From Blautia hominis (GTDB lineage: Bacteria > Bacillota > Clostridia > Lachnospirales > Lachnospiraceae): a stretch of 64,000 nucleotides of DNA. The translations under genes and the position numbers were made by a program. The stretch covers positions 62,001 through 126,000 of the forward strand of contig NQOF01000006.1 of the NCBI GenBank assembly GCA_002270465.1, read 5' to 3'. Below the pieces are notes generated by a model. It saw only the letters and a list, made by a program, of their open reading frames with translations. It was not told the origin of the DNA and did not search any database. Shown piece after piece: positions 53,319 through 62,190 of the stretch (positions are counted from its first letter, which is position 1; each line of letters begins with the position of its first letter).

Positions 53319-54206
53319 TTGAATCGTGGCATGGAAGAGAGACTTTATTTAAGTGATGACAATATATGTACCTCCTTTAAAATTTTTATTCATGAGTATT
53401 CATCGCCTCTGCATTATCATAAATATCTGGAAATTCTATATATTTTGGAAGGCAGGGTGAAGGTACAGGTAAATTCTATGGACATGATTGCAAATCCGGG
53501 TTCTTTGTTTTTCATTAACAGTAAGGAAGACCACAAGACAGATTTTATGAATGACGAAAAGCATAAAATTCTCTGTATTCAGTTTGATACTGATATTCTG
53601 TATTCTCTGGGAGGAATTGCCCATGAGGTTAAATATATAGCCCCTATATTAAATAAGCAGGTCCATTTTCCGACATACCTGGATGCCAGAAAGGAAGAGG
53701 GTATATTAGAAATCCTGAACGAGCTTCTGGAGGAGGTTCAGCAAAAAAAGGTGGGATATGAGATGGTACTGAAGGCTGATTTCTATAAATTGATAGCCTG
53801 GTATTTTAGAAAGGCTGAGGAGTGCCTAAAATTGGAAGAGGGCAGTCATGTGCTGGAAGCGGAGAAGGATGAACGTCTGAAAGTGGTGTTTGATTATGCG
53901 AATAAAAATTATATGAAAGATATAAAGACCCAGGATGCAGCTGATGAAGTGTTTTTAAGCTATACTTATTTTTGTAAACTATTTAAACAGCATACAAAAC
54001 TTACATTCATGGAATATCTTAATAAAGTAAGGCTTGCAGAGGCCAGAAAGCTGTTGGTAGATACAAATATGAGTATTGGAGAAATCGCAGCAAAGACAGG
54101 ATTTAAAGACCAGAACTATTTTACCAGAATTTTTAAAGATACCTTTCAGGAAACACCAAGTAAATTTAGGAAAAATGTACTTTTGCAAAAGAAAAATGAG
54201 AAGTAG
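53319..54206 (+). CDS. AraC-family regulator of the carbohydrate locus
   Basis: This 295-residue protein has an N-terminal cupin (HEYSSPLHYHKYLEILYILEGRVKVQV) and a C-terminal AraC double helix-turn-helix (IKTQDAADEVFLSYTYFCKLFKQHTKLTFMEYL and MSIGEIAAKTGFKDQNYFTRIFKDTFQETPSKFRK). It starts with TTG after GTAGGAGGT. As last gene of the operon it probably controls both divergent halves of the locus. Confidence 0.9.
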   Translation: MNRGMEERLYLSDDNICTSFKIFIHEYSSPLHYHKYLEILYILEGRVKVQVNSMDMIANPGSLFFINSKEDHKTDFMNDEKHKILCIQFDTDILYSLGGIAHEVKYIAPILNKQVHFPTYLDARKEEGILEILNELLEEVQQKKVGYEMVLKADFYKLIAWYFRKAEECLKLEEGSHVLEAEKDERLKVVFDYANKNYMKDIKTQDAADEVFLSYTYFCKLFKQHTKLTFMEYLNKVRLAEARKLLVDTNMSIGEIAAKTGFKDQNYFTRIFKDTFQETPSKFRKNVLLQKKNEK

Positions 54207-54237
54207 GTGAGTGAAAATATTTAATAATATACAAAAT

Positions 54238-54297
54238 TGTTCAGGGTGGATCTGTACAGAGTGTTTCTGCTGTACATATCTATCCTGGACATTTTTG
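54238..54297 (+). terminator. Intrinsic terminator after the carbohydrate operon
   Basis: A ~22 bp imperfect stem (TGTTCAGGGTGGATCTGTACAG with CTGTACATATCTATCCTGGACA) is followed by TTTTTGTTT. Confidence 0.88.
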
Positions 54298-54354
54298 TTT
54301 GTGTATAATAGACATTATATGTAAATTCAGGTAAAATAAAGAAAACTCCCTCCC

Positions 54355-54402
54355 GACGCCAGCCGACATTTTTTCGACAATACGGCGCTACGCTTCTTAC
54401 AA
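54355..54402 (+). promoter_or_regulatory. Promoter region of the ferredoxin-like gene with three GAC repeats
   Basis: CCGACG (GAC at 54355), CCGACA (GAC at 54365) and TTCGACA (GAC at 54376) are spaced 10 and 11 bp. TTCGAC (54373-54378) could be the -35, with TTACAA (54397-54402) a poor -10. It resembles the sites upstream of the molybdenum hydroxylase, urocanase and RidA genes. Confidence 0.5.
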
Positions 54403-54441
54403 CTTTATTTTACGGAAAAAACAAGAGATCGGGGGATAAGC

Positions 54442-55437
54442 ATGAAGGATACTTACAGAAAAGCAATGGAGATATGGGAGGTTCCGGAAGTGTTTTATGA
54501 GGCAGCCATTCCCATGTACCGTGATCATGAGGCAGAGCTTGCTGTCAGATTCGGAAGAGATCCCGTTTCCGGACAGGAAATCTGCCGTCTGCTCAGAGAA
54601 TGGGGGAAAGAGGAGGCAGAGCGCCTGCTCTTTGAGAGTTATCAGAGGAATGTGCTGGAAAAGTGCCAGGATGACATCAGCAAAGAAACCTTCTATAGAA
54701 TGACGGATTTCTATTCCCGCTATCCGTATTTTGCCCAGTATGAACCGGAAGCCTATGGGGAATTTACCCAGGAGACAGTGGACCGTTTAAATGAATGGGA
54801 TCTGAAAGTATACATGGACCGCACAGCCCAGGCAGCCCTTGCCATAGCTGCCGGCAAAGATGTGCCCATGCACCAGACCCAGTATCTGACTCTGCAGGAG
54901 TCCTTTGATATGATGGACACACTGGGGGTGGAGCTTATAATCCTGCCCTGTAACTGCAAAGCCATGGGCAGATGTACCGAAAAGCCTGTGAATGTGTGTA
55001 TAAACAAGCTGGAAAAAGGACCAAACACGCCGTATGACAGAAAACTCGGAACCATCCTCACACTGGAGGAGACGAAAAAACTGATTCGCCGGATCAATAA
55101 AAAAGGGCTTATGCAGTCAGGGGAAAATAATGTGCTGTGCAACTGTGACGGCGTTTACTGTTATCCCACCAAAATGGCCAGGATCCTGGGGACCAGGCTT
55201 CATTATCCAACCTCCCACTACGAGACTTTGTGGGATGAAGATCTCTGTGTTCAGTGCGGAAAATGTACGAAGATCTGTAATTTTGAGGCCTTCTGCAAGG
55301 ACGAGGCAGGTAAGGTGAAGTTCGATCCTGGGAAATGCTGGGGCTGCACCATCTGTTCTGCAAACTGTCCGAAAGGCGCAATTTCATTAAAGAAAAGAGT
55401 GACAGAACCGGGAAGTGATCTTACAGAAAATAGGTAA
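54442..55437 (+). CDS. 4Fe-4S ferredoxin-type protein with novel N-terminal domain
   Basis: This 331-residue protein ends in two 4Fe-4S motifs (CVQCGKCTKICNF and CWGCTICSANCPKGAI, residues ~270-315). Before them lie further cysteine groups, CNCKAMGRC and CNCDGVYCYP, which could bind another cluster. The N-terminal ~150 residues are helical and unrecognised. It is probably a redox carrier or reductive activator for cluster 2, for example in keeping a cofactor reduced, but this is inference. The next gene starts 10 bp later. Confidence 0.75.
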   Translation: MKDTYRKAMEIWEVPEVFYEAAIPMYRDHEAELAVRFGRDPVSGQEICRLLREWGKEEAERLLFESYQRNVLEKCQDDISKETFYRMTDFYSRYPYFAQYEPEAYGEFTQETVDRLNEWDLKVYMDRTAQAALAIAAGKDVPMHQTQYLTLQESFDMMDTLGVELIILPCNCKAMGRCTEKPVNVCINKLEKGPNTPYDRKLGTILTLEETKKLIRRINKKGLMQSGENNVLCNCDGVYCYPTKMARILGTRLHYPTSHYETLWDEDLCVQCGKCTKICNFEAFCKDEAGKVKFDPGKCWGCTICSANCPKGAISLKKRVTEPGSDLTENR

Positions 55438-55447
55438 AGGTGAAAAC

Positions 55448-58303
55448 ATGGATAGAAGATATTCTCATGACATAGAAGTTCAGCTTATGGGACGGCCGGG
55501 TGTACTGCTTTTTGGGGAAAAGGTTTCTTTTCCCTATCAGAAGGTGGAAGGCCTGTTTTATTATTTGTGTGTGAATAGCCAGATATCCAGAAGCCAGGCA
55601 ATCAGCGTTTTGTGGGCAGAGAGTAGTGAATCCACTGCCAGGAAGAATTTGAGGGATGCTGTCTATAATATCAGAAAAGTGCTGGGACAGGACATTCTCA
55701 CGGTTGAAGGCAACACGTTGATCGTTCTGAACCGGCAAAGGGATATAGATATAGACATTGAACATATTACAAGGGAAAACCTGCTGGAAAGCTGGAAAGG
55801 GGAATTTCTCCAGTTTTTCTTTGTAAAGAATTGTTATGAGTTTGAAGCTTGGGCAGAAGGGGAAAGGTCTGAGCGGAAACGAAGCTACATAAAGGCTCTG
55901 CAGCTTAAGATCATGGGGCAGAAGATTGGACAGGGGCTTGAATTTCTGGAAGAGAGCGGCAGGATCCTCATACAGAACGAGGTGCTTGACGAGGAACTGT
56001 ACCGCATTATCATGAAAAAACTGGCGGAGGCGGGAAGATACCTTTCCGCTATGGAAATCTTCCAGTCCCTGAAAACCTTTCTGGAGAAAGAAGTGGAGGA
56101 GTCACCGGAGGAGGAGACACAGGAGCTTTACGAGAAAATATCGGATATGAAGAACAGGCTGAAACGCCGGCCTGAGGAGAGAGGAGAATATTTTTTCGGA
56201 AGAGCGGATATTCTCTATGACATCTATTCCCGTATCGGCACAAGGGATGGGGATATGGAAAGGCGGTATCGTTCTTTTCTTATTACAGGGGAACCGGGCG
56301 TGGGGAAAAGTATGCTCCTGGAACAGATCGAGAGAATGGTGGAGGACTCGGATTATCTGATGTTTACCTGGGCCTGCTGTGAGACGGAGAAAGATCTATA
56401 TCTGATGCCGTGGCATGGGATCATGGCAAAGGTGGATGAATACTGTAAGAAAAACGGATTGGATGTGGAGTCTCCCACAGATATCCTGCTGCGGCAGAAC
56501 GCTTCGGATGTACAGTTTTTTATGACCCGTTTTGAAATACTGACAGAGTCGGTTTTCCGATACCTGACAAAGTATTTCCGTGACAGAAAGATCCTGCTTT
56601 TTATTGATGATATTCAGTGGATGGATTCCATGAGTATGCGGCTTATGAGTAATCTGCTGTTCCGCATGGGGCAGGGGCAGATGCTTGTGGTGGCTGCCAG
56701 CAGGGAGGATGACGGCGATGACATTAAAAGCTTCAAGATTCCTCTGATCGGAAGGGGGATCCTGAAAGAGATAGAGTTAAAACCATTTACCCTGGAGGAG
56801 GCCAGGCAGGTTATTGAGGCGACTGATGCAGGCATTCTGGACAATCCGCGGCTTGTGGAACAGATTTATAAAAAGACTCAGGGCAATCCTCTGTTTTTTA
56901 TGGAATCCCTGCGGCTGTATGAGCGAAAAGAGAACGGCGGTGCATTTACGGACAGAATGTCAAATGTTATCCAGAGCCGCCTGTTAAGCCTCTCCAGACG
57001 GGAAAGGGTCATGCTGGATATTGTGTCTATCTTCTCCCTTCCTGTGACAAAAGGGGAGATCAACCAGATCCTGGGTATGGAAGAGCTGCAGCTTCTGCAG
57101 ATACTGGAGCCTCTGCTGGATAAAAAGATCCTTTATGAAAAACTGGTGAGCGGTGAAGTGCACTATGGGTTCCGCCATCAGATCATCCGCGAATATGTAT
57201 ACAGCTGCCTGCCAAAAGAAAAAAAGGATATATACCATAATTATATTGCCAGGTATTATGAACAGGAATACGAGCGCCATAAGAATCTGGGGACCTGTTC
57301 CCTGGTCATCCATCACTATGAACAGTGCGGGGATCGGTATAAAATGTATTGGTTTAAGGTAGAGTATCTGGAGGCGTTCTACAGGATTTCCTATGACTTT
57401 TATCCTATGTTAGCAAGGAAAGCGGTATTCAGCGGTAATATCGACGGCTTTTTGGCAAAGGAAGACGAGCTTGTGGAGCTGGCGGAGGAGATCAGATCCC
57501 TGCAGGAGACGGATTCCCGGATGACGCCCATACGCATGCGCGTGGAATATCTTCTCGGGCGTTATGAGATGTTTGTCAGGGACTGCCACAGAGGGAAAAA
57601 ATACATTGAGAAGAGCCTGGAACTGGCAAAGGAGATTGCAGACAGGGATTATATTTTTTATAATTACCTGCAGCTTATTTTATACGGAGACCTGACAGGC
57701 CAGAATGCGTTTATGCAAAATGTGATCGAAACCTGTATGGCATTTATGAGGGACTGCACCCATCATCATCTGGAGGAGGAGTGTATGCTGATACGGTATC
57801 TGGGCATCTGTAGGATGAAAGACGGAGAGTATCAGCAGGCAGAGAAGCTTTTTATGGAGGCAGTAAAACGCCTTGACCATGCAGACGACAGAACTGAGCA
57901 TTACAGAAGAGAGCTGTCAGCCTGTCATCACCATATGGGAATCTGTTATATCAGGCAAAAGAAGTGGGATATGGCCAGCGGCTGTTTAAAAAGAGCAGTG
58001 GAGATCGGAGAGAAATATATGGTATCCGGTGAGGCGGGGGTATTCTACTCAGATATGAGTCTTGTGCTGTGCCGGATGGGAGATTTGAAGGGGGCGAATG
58101 CATTTGCCGAGAAAGCACGTTCCTGCTTCATGCAGGCCGGTTCCCTGTGGGGGGAGGCCAAGACAGATCTGTGCTGCGCGCTGATCGCAGAGGCGGAAGG
58201 CAGACCGGAAGAGGGAAAACGCTGTCGGGAGCTTGCGGACCGGACAGCTAAGAAATTGGACAGTAGTTTTTTATGGGAAGAACTGAAAATGATGGAAAAT
58301 TAG
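55448..58303 (+). CDS. BTAD (SARP-like) transcriptional regulator with AAA ATPase and TPR domains, copy 2
   Basis: This 951-residue protein has the same layout as the regulator at 25853: winged-helix start (QLMGRPGVLLFGEKVSFPYQKVEGLFYYLCV, STARKNLRDAVYNIRKVLG), BTAD segment, AAA ATPase (Walker A GEPGVGKS near residue 281, Walker B ILLFIDDIQWMD) and TPR-rich C-terminal half. ATG 55448 follows AAAGGTG. Being paralogous to the cluster 1 regulator, it probably reads a related inducer and similar repeats. A terminator follows. Confidence 0.88.
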   Translation: MDRRYSHDIEVQLMGRPGVLLFGEKVSFPYQKVEGLFYYLCVNSQISRSQAISVLWAESSESTARKNLRDAVYNIRKVLGQDILTVEGNTLIVLNRQRDIDIDIEHITRENLLESWKGEFLQFFFVKNCYEFEAWAEGERSERKRSYIKALQLKIMGQKIGQGLEFLEESGRILIQNEVLDEELYRIIMKKLAEAGRYLSAMEIFQSLKTFLEKEVEESPEEETQELYEKISDMKNRLKRRPEERGEYFFGRADILYDIYSRIGTRDGDMERRYRSFLITGEPGVGKSMLLEQIERMVEDSDYLMFTWACCETEKDLYLMPWHGIMAKVDEYCKKNGLDVESPTDILLRQNASDVQFFMTRFEILTESVFRYLTKYFRDRKILLFIDDIQWMDSMSMRLMSNLLFRMGQGQMLVVAASREDDGDDIKSFKIPLIGRGILKEIELKPFTLEEARQVIEATDAGILDNPRLVEQIYKKTQGNPLFFMESLRLYERKENGGAFTDRMSNVIQSRLLSLSRRERVMLDIVSIFSLPVTKGEINQILGMEELQLLQILEPLLDKKILYEKLVSGEVHYGFRHQIIREYVYSCLPKEKKDIYHNYIARYYEQEYERHKNLGTCSLVIHHYEQCGDRYKMYWFKVEYLEAFYRISYDFYPMLARKAVFSGNIDGFLAKEDELVELAEEIRSLQETDSRMTPIRMRVEYLLGRYEMFVRDCHRGKKYIEKSLELAKEIADRDYIFYNYLQLILYGDLTGQNAFMQNVIETCMAFMRDCTHHHLEEECMLIRYLGICRMKDGEYQQAEKLFMEAVKRLDHADDRTEHYRRELSACHHHMGICYIRQKKWDMASGCLKRAVEIGEKYMVSGEAGVFYSDMSLVLCRMGDLKGANAFAEKARSCFMQAGSLWGEAKTDLCCALIAEAEGRPEEGKRCRELADRTAKKLDSSFLWEELKMMEN

Positions 58304-58305
58304 GG

Positions 58306-58341
58306 ACAGATGCGGTGAGAGATCTCCGTGTCTGTTTTTTT
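58306..58341 (+). terminator. Intrinsic terminator after the second BTAD regulator
   Basis: ACAGATGCGG pairs with CCGTGTCTGT (two mismatches) and is followed by six Ts. Confidence 0.75.
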
Positions 58342-58384
58342 ATATAAAAAGCAGGAAATCGGCAGGTTTTAAAAAATAGTATTG

Positions 58385-58427
58385 GACAGCAGACGGTTTT
58401 CCGACGAATTGCTGATACAAATAGAGT
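58385..58427 (+). promoter_or_regulatory. RidA/MttB operon promoter with GAC repeats
   Basis: GAC occurs at 58385, 58392 and 58403; the last two are 11 bp apart within AGACGG and CCGACG. TCCGAC (58400-58405), a 16 bp spacer and TAGAGT (58422-58427) make a plausible -35/-10 pair ~40 bp before the RidA start. Confidence 0.5.
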
Positions 58428-58466
58428 ATCCGTCAGATGACGAAAATGGAAAGGAGTTACAGCAAA

Positions 58467-58847
58467 ATGAAGAAAGAAGTATTTACCCCAAAGGGAATGA
58501 AAGTGTTCGGAGGCCCTGTGGCTGAGGCTGCCATTGCAGGCGGTTTTGCCTTTGTCTCAGGACAGATAGCCCTTGACCCTGAGACAGGAGACATTATTCA
58601 CGGAACCATCCAGGAGGAGACAAGAGCAGCGCTTGGCAACCTGAAACTGCTGGTGGAGGAGATGGGGGCAACTCTGGAGGACGTGGTGAAATGCGATGTG
58701 TTCTTATCCACAATGAAGGATTTTGATGCCATGAATGAAATATACACAGAATTTTTCGGCACGGAATGTCCTCCTGCAAGATGCGGTGTTGCACTTGAAC
58801 TCTGGGGCGGAATGAAGATTGAAGTGGGAGCCATTGTAAAACTGTAA
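58467..58847 (+). CDS. RidA-family enamine/imine deaminase
   Basis: This 126-residue protein is full length for RidA/YjgF. It shows FVSGQIALDPETGDI, QEETRAALGNLKLLVEEMG and PPARCGVALELWGGMKIEVGAIVKL with the catalytic Arg. RidA proteins hydrolyse reactive enamines or imines (such as 2-aminoacrylate) made by lyases and PLP enzymes. Its place next to a HAL-fold lyase and an MttB-type protein suggests it clears a reactive intermediate. ATG 58467 follows AAAGGAG; an upstream ATG is less likely. Confidence 0.9.
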   Translation: MKKEVFTPKGMKVFGGPVAEAAIAGGFAFVSGQIALDPETGDIIHGTIQEETRAALGNLKLLVEEMGATLEDVVKCDVFLSTMKDFDAMNEIYTEFFGTECPPARCGVALELWGGMKIEVGAIVKL

Positions 58848-58861
58848 ACGGAGGATGGCAT

Positions 58862-60253
58862 ATGTTAATAAATCAGATAAAGCAAACGGAACTGGAGACA
58901 ATCCATGAAAAGACCCTGTATCTGCTGGAGCATGTAGGTGTGGATTTTGAGCACCCTGAGCTTTTGGAACTGTACAGGAAACAGGGGTTACGCACAGAGG
59001 GGAACCGGGTGTATTTTGACAAAGAGACAGTGGAGCGTGCACTGTCCACGGCACCGGCCAGCTTTGTGATGAAGACACCTTTTGAGGAATTGAAGATCGG
59101 TGAGGGGGGACAGGCCATTTGTTCCGCATCAGGGTCCAGGAAGATCCTGAGGGACAATAAAGTCTATGACCCCACACCGGAGGACTATGTGAATATCCGC
59201 AAGCTGGATGCGTCCAGCAGCATGATCAACCTATCCAGCTCTCCGCTGACTTATATCCCGGCATTTCCAAAGGAGAGGGCAGAGGTGATCAAAGGGGCGC
59301 TTACCCTGAAATATTCCACCCATCCTGTCATCATGTCCTGCTTCGGAAAAACGGATGCGGAGGAGACCATACAGCTTGCACGTGATTTTTATGATACGGA
59401 CGAGGGGTATTACACCATAGGGGTGGGAAATGTTATTTCGCCCATGCGCTATGCCAAGGATGATATAGAAGGACAGCTTGCCTATACCAAGAGAAATCTT
59501 CCGGTGGTAATCGCCTGCTGCGCCATACCGGGCATGACAAGTCCTGTAACACTGGGCGGCACCATTGTCCAGAACAACGCGGAGGTGCTGGCAGGTGTCA
59601 TCATGACCCAGCTTGTGAATCCGGGAGCGCCGGTTGTCTACGGAAATACCACCTATGTCTCTAATATGAGAAAGGCCATGCCGGTTTCCTGGGGCTGTGA
59701 GGAAGCACTGTTTATCCAGTATGCAAAGGCTATGGCAGACTACTATCACATTCCATGCCGTACCGGCGGTTCCCTGTCTATGGGCAAAGAGCTGGATTAC
59801 CAGAACGGCGCGGAGACAGCCATGTCCCTTATGACCAGCCTGGATGTAAAGGCAGACTTTATTTTCCATTCCTTCGGGGAGATGGACGGCCTGAATGTAT
59901 TCAGCTTTGAGAAATACGTGCTGGATGAACAGATGATGGCTGCCAGAAAATCTGCGGAGAGTATTGACATTTTCTCAGAGGAAGATATGGATCTGGAAAC
60001 GATCGAGGAGGTAGGGCCGGGAGGAAATTACCTGGCAGAGGAGGAGACGATCCTGCGCTACCGGACAGAGATCTATTATCCGGAGCTTTACAGTCTGGAA
60101 AATTATGCGGATTGGGAGCGGAACGGAAGAGTCTCTGTAGAACAAAAAGCAAAAGAACGGGTGGAAAAACGCCTGAGAGAATACACCCAGCCAAAGTACA
60201 CGGCAAAGCAGAGAGCTGTGCTTGAGAAGGCTCTGGAGGGATTTGACCTGTAA
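58862..60253 (+). CDS. MttB-superfamily (non-pyrrolysine) methyltransferase-like protein
   Basis: This 463-residue protein belongs to the trimethylamine methyltransferase superfamily, whose non-pyrrolysine members (MtgB, MtcB, MtpB types) demethylate quaternary amines such as glycine betaine or carnitine onto a corrinoid protein. There is no internal amber codon, so it is not the pyrrolysine form. Family blocks: VGVDFEHPELLELY, FDKETVERALSTAPASFVM, LSSSPLTYIP, VIMSCFGKTDAEET, GGTIVQNNAEVLAGVIMTQLVNPGAPVVYGN. It lies 14 bp after ridA. No corrinoid partner or activator is in the window. Substrate probably a betaine; not proven. Confidence 0.85.
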   Translation: MLINQIKQTELETIHEKTLYLLEHVGVDFEHPELLELYRKQGLRTEGNRVYFDKETVERALSTAPASFVMKTPFEELKIGEGGQAICSASGSRKILRDNKVYDPTPEDYVNIRKLDASSSMINLSSSPLTYIPAFPKERAEVIKGALTLKYSTHPVIMSCFGKTDAEETIQLARDFYDTDEGYYTIGVGNVISPMRYAKDDIEGQLAYTKRNLPVVIACCAIPGMTSPVTLGGTIVQNNAEVLAGVIMTQLVNPGAPVVYGNTTYVSNMRKAMPVSWGCEEALFIQYAKAMADYYHIPCRTGGSLSMGKELDYQNGAETAMSLMTSLDVKADFIFHSFGEMDGLNVFSFEKYVLDEQMMAARKSAESIDIFSEEDMDLETIEEVGPGGNYLAEEETILRYRTEIYYPELYSLENYADWERNGRVSVEQKAKERVEKRLREYTQPKYTAKQRAVLEKALEGFDL

Positions 60254-60324
60254 CGGGGAAAAGTGCATACGGCAAAGCCGTATGATGACAAAAGGAAAAG
60301 CAAAAGAAGAGGGAGGTTGTTTTT

Positions 60325-61746
60325 ATGACCATTATTGACAACATCGTAGTCGTGATCTGTTTTATCGGTATTCTGGTAGTAGGATATTATTTTTCCAAGA
60401 CCTCACAGGATATGGACAGTTTTTACAAAGCAAACCGGGCTCTGCCCTGGTCTTTGGTGGTGGGTACCCTGATGGCATCCTGGTATGGCGGCGCAGGTGT
60501 TGTGGGAACCGTAGGCTATTCCACAACCATGGGTTTTGCAGGATTCTTTATCTGGTCCATCGGTGCCCATGCGGTGCGTTTTCCCCTGGCCCTTTGGGTG
60601 GCACCCAGAATTTCCGTGAAGGCAAAGGGAACCATCCCTGACCTTCTGCGGGTGCACTACGGAAAATTTGCGGCTGTCCTGGGCGCGATCGTTATTGTGA
60701 TCACCTGTCTGTCGATCGGTGAGATCGCAGCAGTGGGATATGTAGGAGAAGGTGCCTGGCATGCGGATAAGATCATGGTGGCAGCCATTGTAGTAGCCAT
60801 TTCCATCGGAGTCACCTGTCTGGGCGGCTTAATGGGGGTAGCTGTGACGGATATGATCTTCTTTTTCCTGATGGTTACCTGTGTATCCTCCGCATTCCCA
60901 AAACTGTTCTTCAGCGTGGGCGGACTGGAAGGCATCAAAGCGGCACTGAGCGGTCCGGCTCCGGAGATGCTCACCGCATTCGGCGGAATTCCGGTTCCGC
61001 AGGCTGCTATCCTGATCATTCTCTGTATCAACCTGTATAAGGACCCTGCGTTTTATCAGAGGTTTGCAGCAGCCAACTCTCCGAAAACAGGTAAAAGAGC
61101 CATGCTTTTATGTTTTTCCATCTGGCTCTCCTTCGACGTGGTCACCATTATGACAGGAACCATTATCCGTGTCCGTGACACAGCACTGGCTGTGCAGCCG
61201 GAAGTTACCTATGTGGCTACAGTGATCGAGTATCTGCCGGTTGTGGCAAGAGGTTTGTTTGTGGTAGGGATTCTGGGAGCTATCATCTCCACGCTGGACA
61301 GTTATTACCTGATTGGCGGAGAGATCATCTCTAATGATATTATTTACATGCTCAGAGGAGACAAAAAGCTGAAGGATAAAGTCAGCATTACGATCACAAG
61401 AGTGGCAGCAGTTATTTTCGGTATTATCGGTCTCTTTACCGCATTCCGATTTGACCGCGTGTATGACGCGTTCCTGTTTTTGAGCAGTATCAGTATGACG
61501 CTGTTGTTTGTGCCGATCATCGCGGCCCTGATGTTTGACGGCAAAAAGACGAATGTGGCAGGTATTGCCAGTATGCTTGTAGGTGGTGTTACCTGGATCA
61601 TATTCCAGTATGTATGGCCTGTTACCATATCAGGCGTAACCATTGACCCGGTTCTCATCGGTCTGCCCCTCTCCTTTGTGGCCTTCCTCATTGGAAACCG
61701 CTTTGGCAAGGATTTGAGCGCGGAACGCAGACTGAAAGGAATGTAA
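60325..61746 (+). CDS. Sodium:solute symporter (SSS family)
   Basis: This 473-residue protein has about 12 TM helices and the SSS core: MDSFYKANRALPWSLVVGTLMASWYGGAG, the TM5-6 region GTIPDLLRVHYGKF and the later RGLFVVGILGAIISTLDSYYLIGGEIISND. SSS carriers import sugars, amino acids, betaine or proline with sodium. In context it probably brings in the substrate of cluster 2. GGGAGGTTG precedes the ATG. A small membrane protein follows 13 bp later. Confidence 0.92.
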   Translation: MTIIDNIVVVICFIGILVVGYYFSKTSQDMDSFYKANRALPWSLVVGTLMASWYGGAGVVGTVGYSTTMGFAGFFIWSIGAHAVRFPLALWVAPRISVKAKGTIPDLLRVHYGKFAAVLGAIVIVITCLSIGEIAAVGYVGEGAWHADKIMVAAIVVAISIGVTCLGGLMGVAVTDMIFFFLMVTCVSSAFPKLFFSVGGLEGIKAALSGPAPEMLTAFGGIPVPQAAILIILCINLYKDPAFYQRFAAANSPKTGKRAMLLCFSIWLSFDVVTIMTGTIIRVRDTALAVQPEVTYVATVIEYLPVVARGLFVVGILGAIISTLDSYYLIGGEIISNDIIYMLRGDKKLKDKVSITITRVAAVIFGIIGLFTAFRFDRVYDAFLFLSSISMTLLFVPIIAALMFDGKKTNVAGIASMLVGGVTWIIFQYVWPVTISGVTIDPVLIGLPLSFVAFLIGNRFGKDLSAERRLKGM

Positions 61747-61759
61747 GGAGGAAGCAGAG

Positions 61760-62038
61760 ATGAAAGATCCCAAAGAAAAGACAAGTGAACTGACAGAACA
61801 GGAAAGAGCAGAGCTGAAAGTGGAATGGCTGGGTGTGGACGGCGCTTTGGTGCTCCTCTATATTGTGCTGGCATGTATTTATGGATATGGAATGCTGAAC
61901 AGTGTGGATTTTATTATCGGTATCATGGCTCCGGGAATCGCCATTCTTATAACCGTGGGCGTTTTCCTGAAATATTGTACAGAAGTAGTTTCCTTTGCCA
62001 CAGGCAAAAAAGGCAGTGACAAGAAAAAGAAAAAATAA
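61760..62038 (+). CDS. Small two-helix membrane protein beside the SSS symporter
   Basis: This 92-residue protein has two hydrophobic helices (GALVLLYIVLACIYGYGML and FIIGIMAPGIAILITVGVFL) and a lysine-rich C terminus. Its position directly after an SSS carrier resembles small accessory proteins such as YhdT, but I cannot confirm the family. AAGGAGGAAGC precedes the ATG. Compare with the small protein beside the BCCT carrier in cluster 1. Confidence 0.7.
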   Translation: MKDPKEKTSELTEQERAELKVEWLGVDGALVLLYIVLACIYGYGMLNSVDFIIGIMAPGIAILITVGVFLKYCTEVVSFATGKKGSDKKKKK

Positions 62039-62190
62039 AGTAATTCAGCACAGGGCTGCGCGGAATGTTAGCTGCAAAGTCCTGTGCAGAAAAAAAGAGA
62101 AGAGACGGCACATATGACTGTATGGGAAGTACCGGTCACGAAGCGGCAGGCAGTCCGGCAAGGATAAGGTTTGTAAGGAGGTATAGGTAA
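62039..62190 (+). other. 152 bp leader with hairpin
   Basis: GCACAGG and CCTGTGC (about 62048-62086) form a stem with a long loop; no T tract follows. It may be an RNA-processing or stability element within the operon. Confidence 0.35.
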
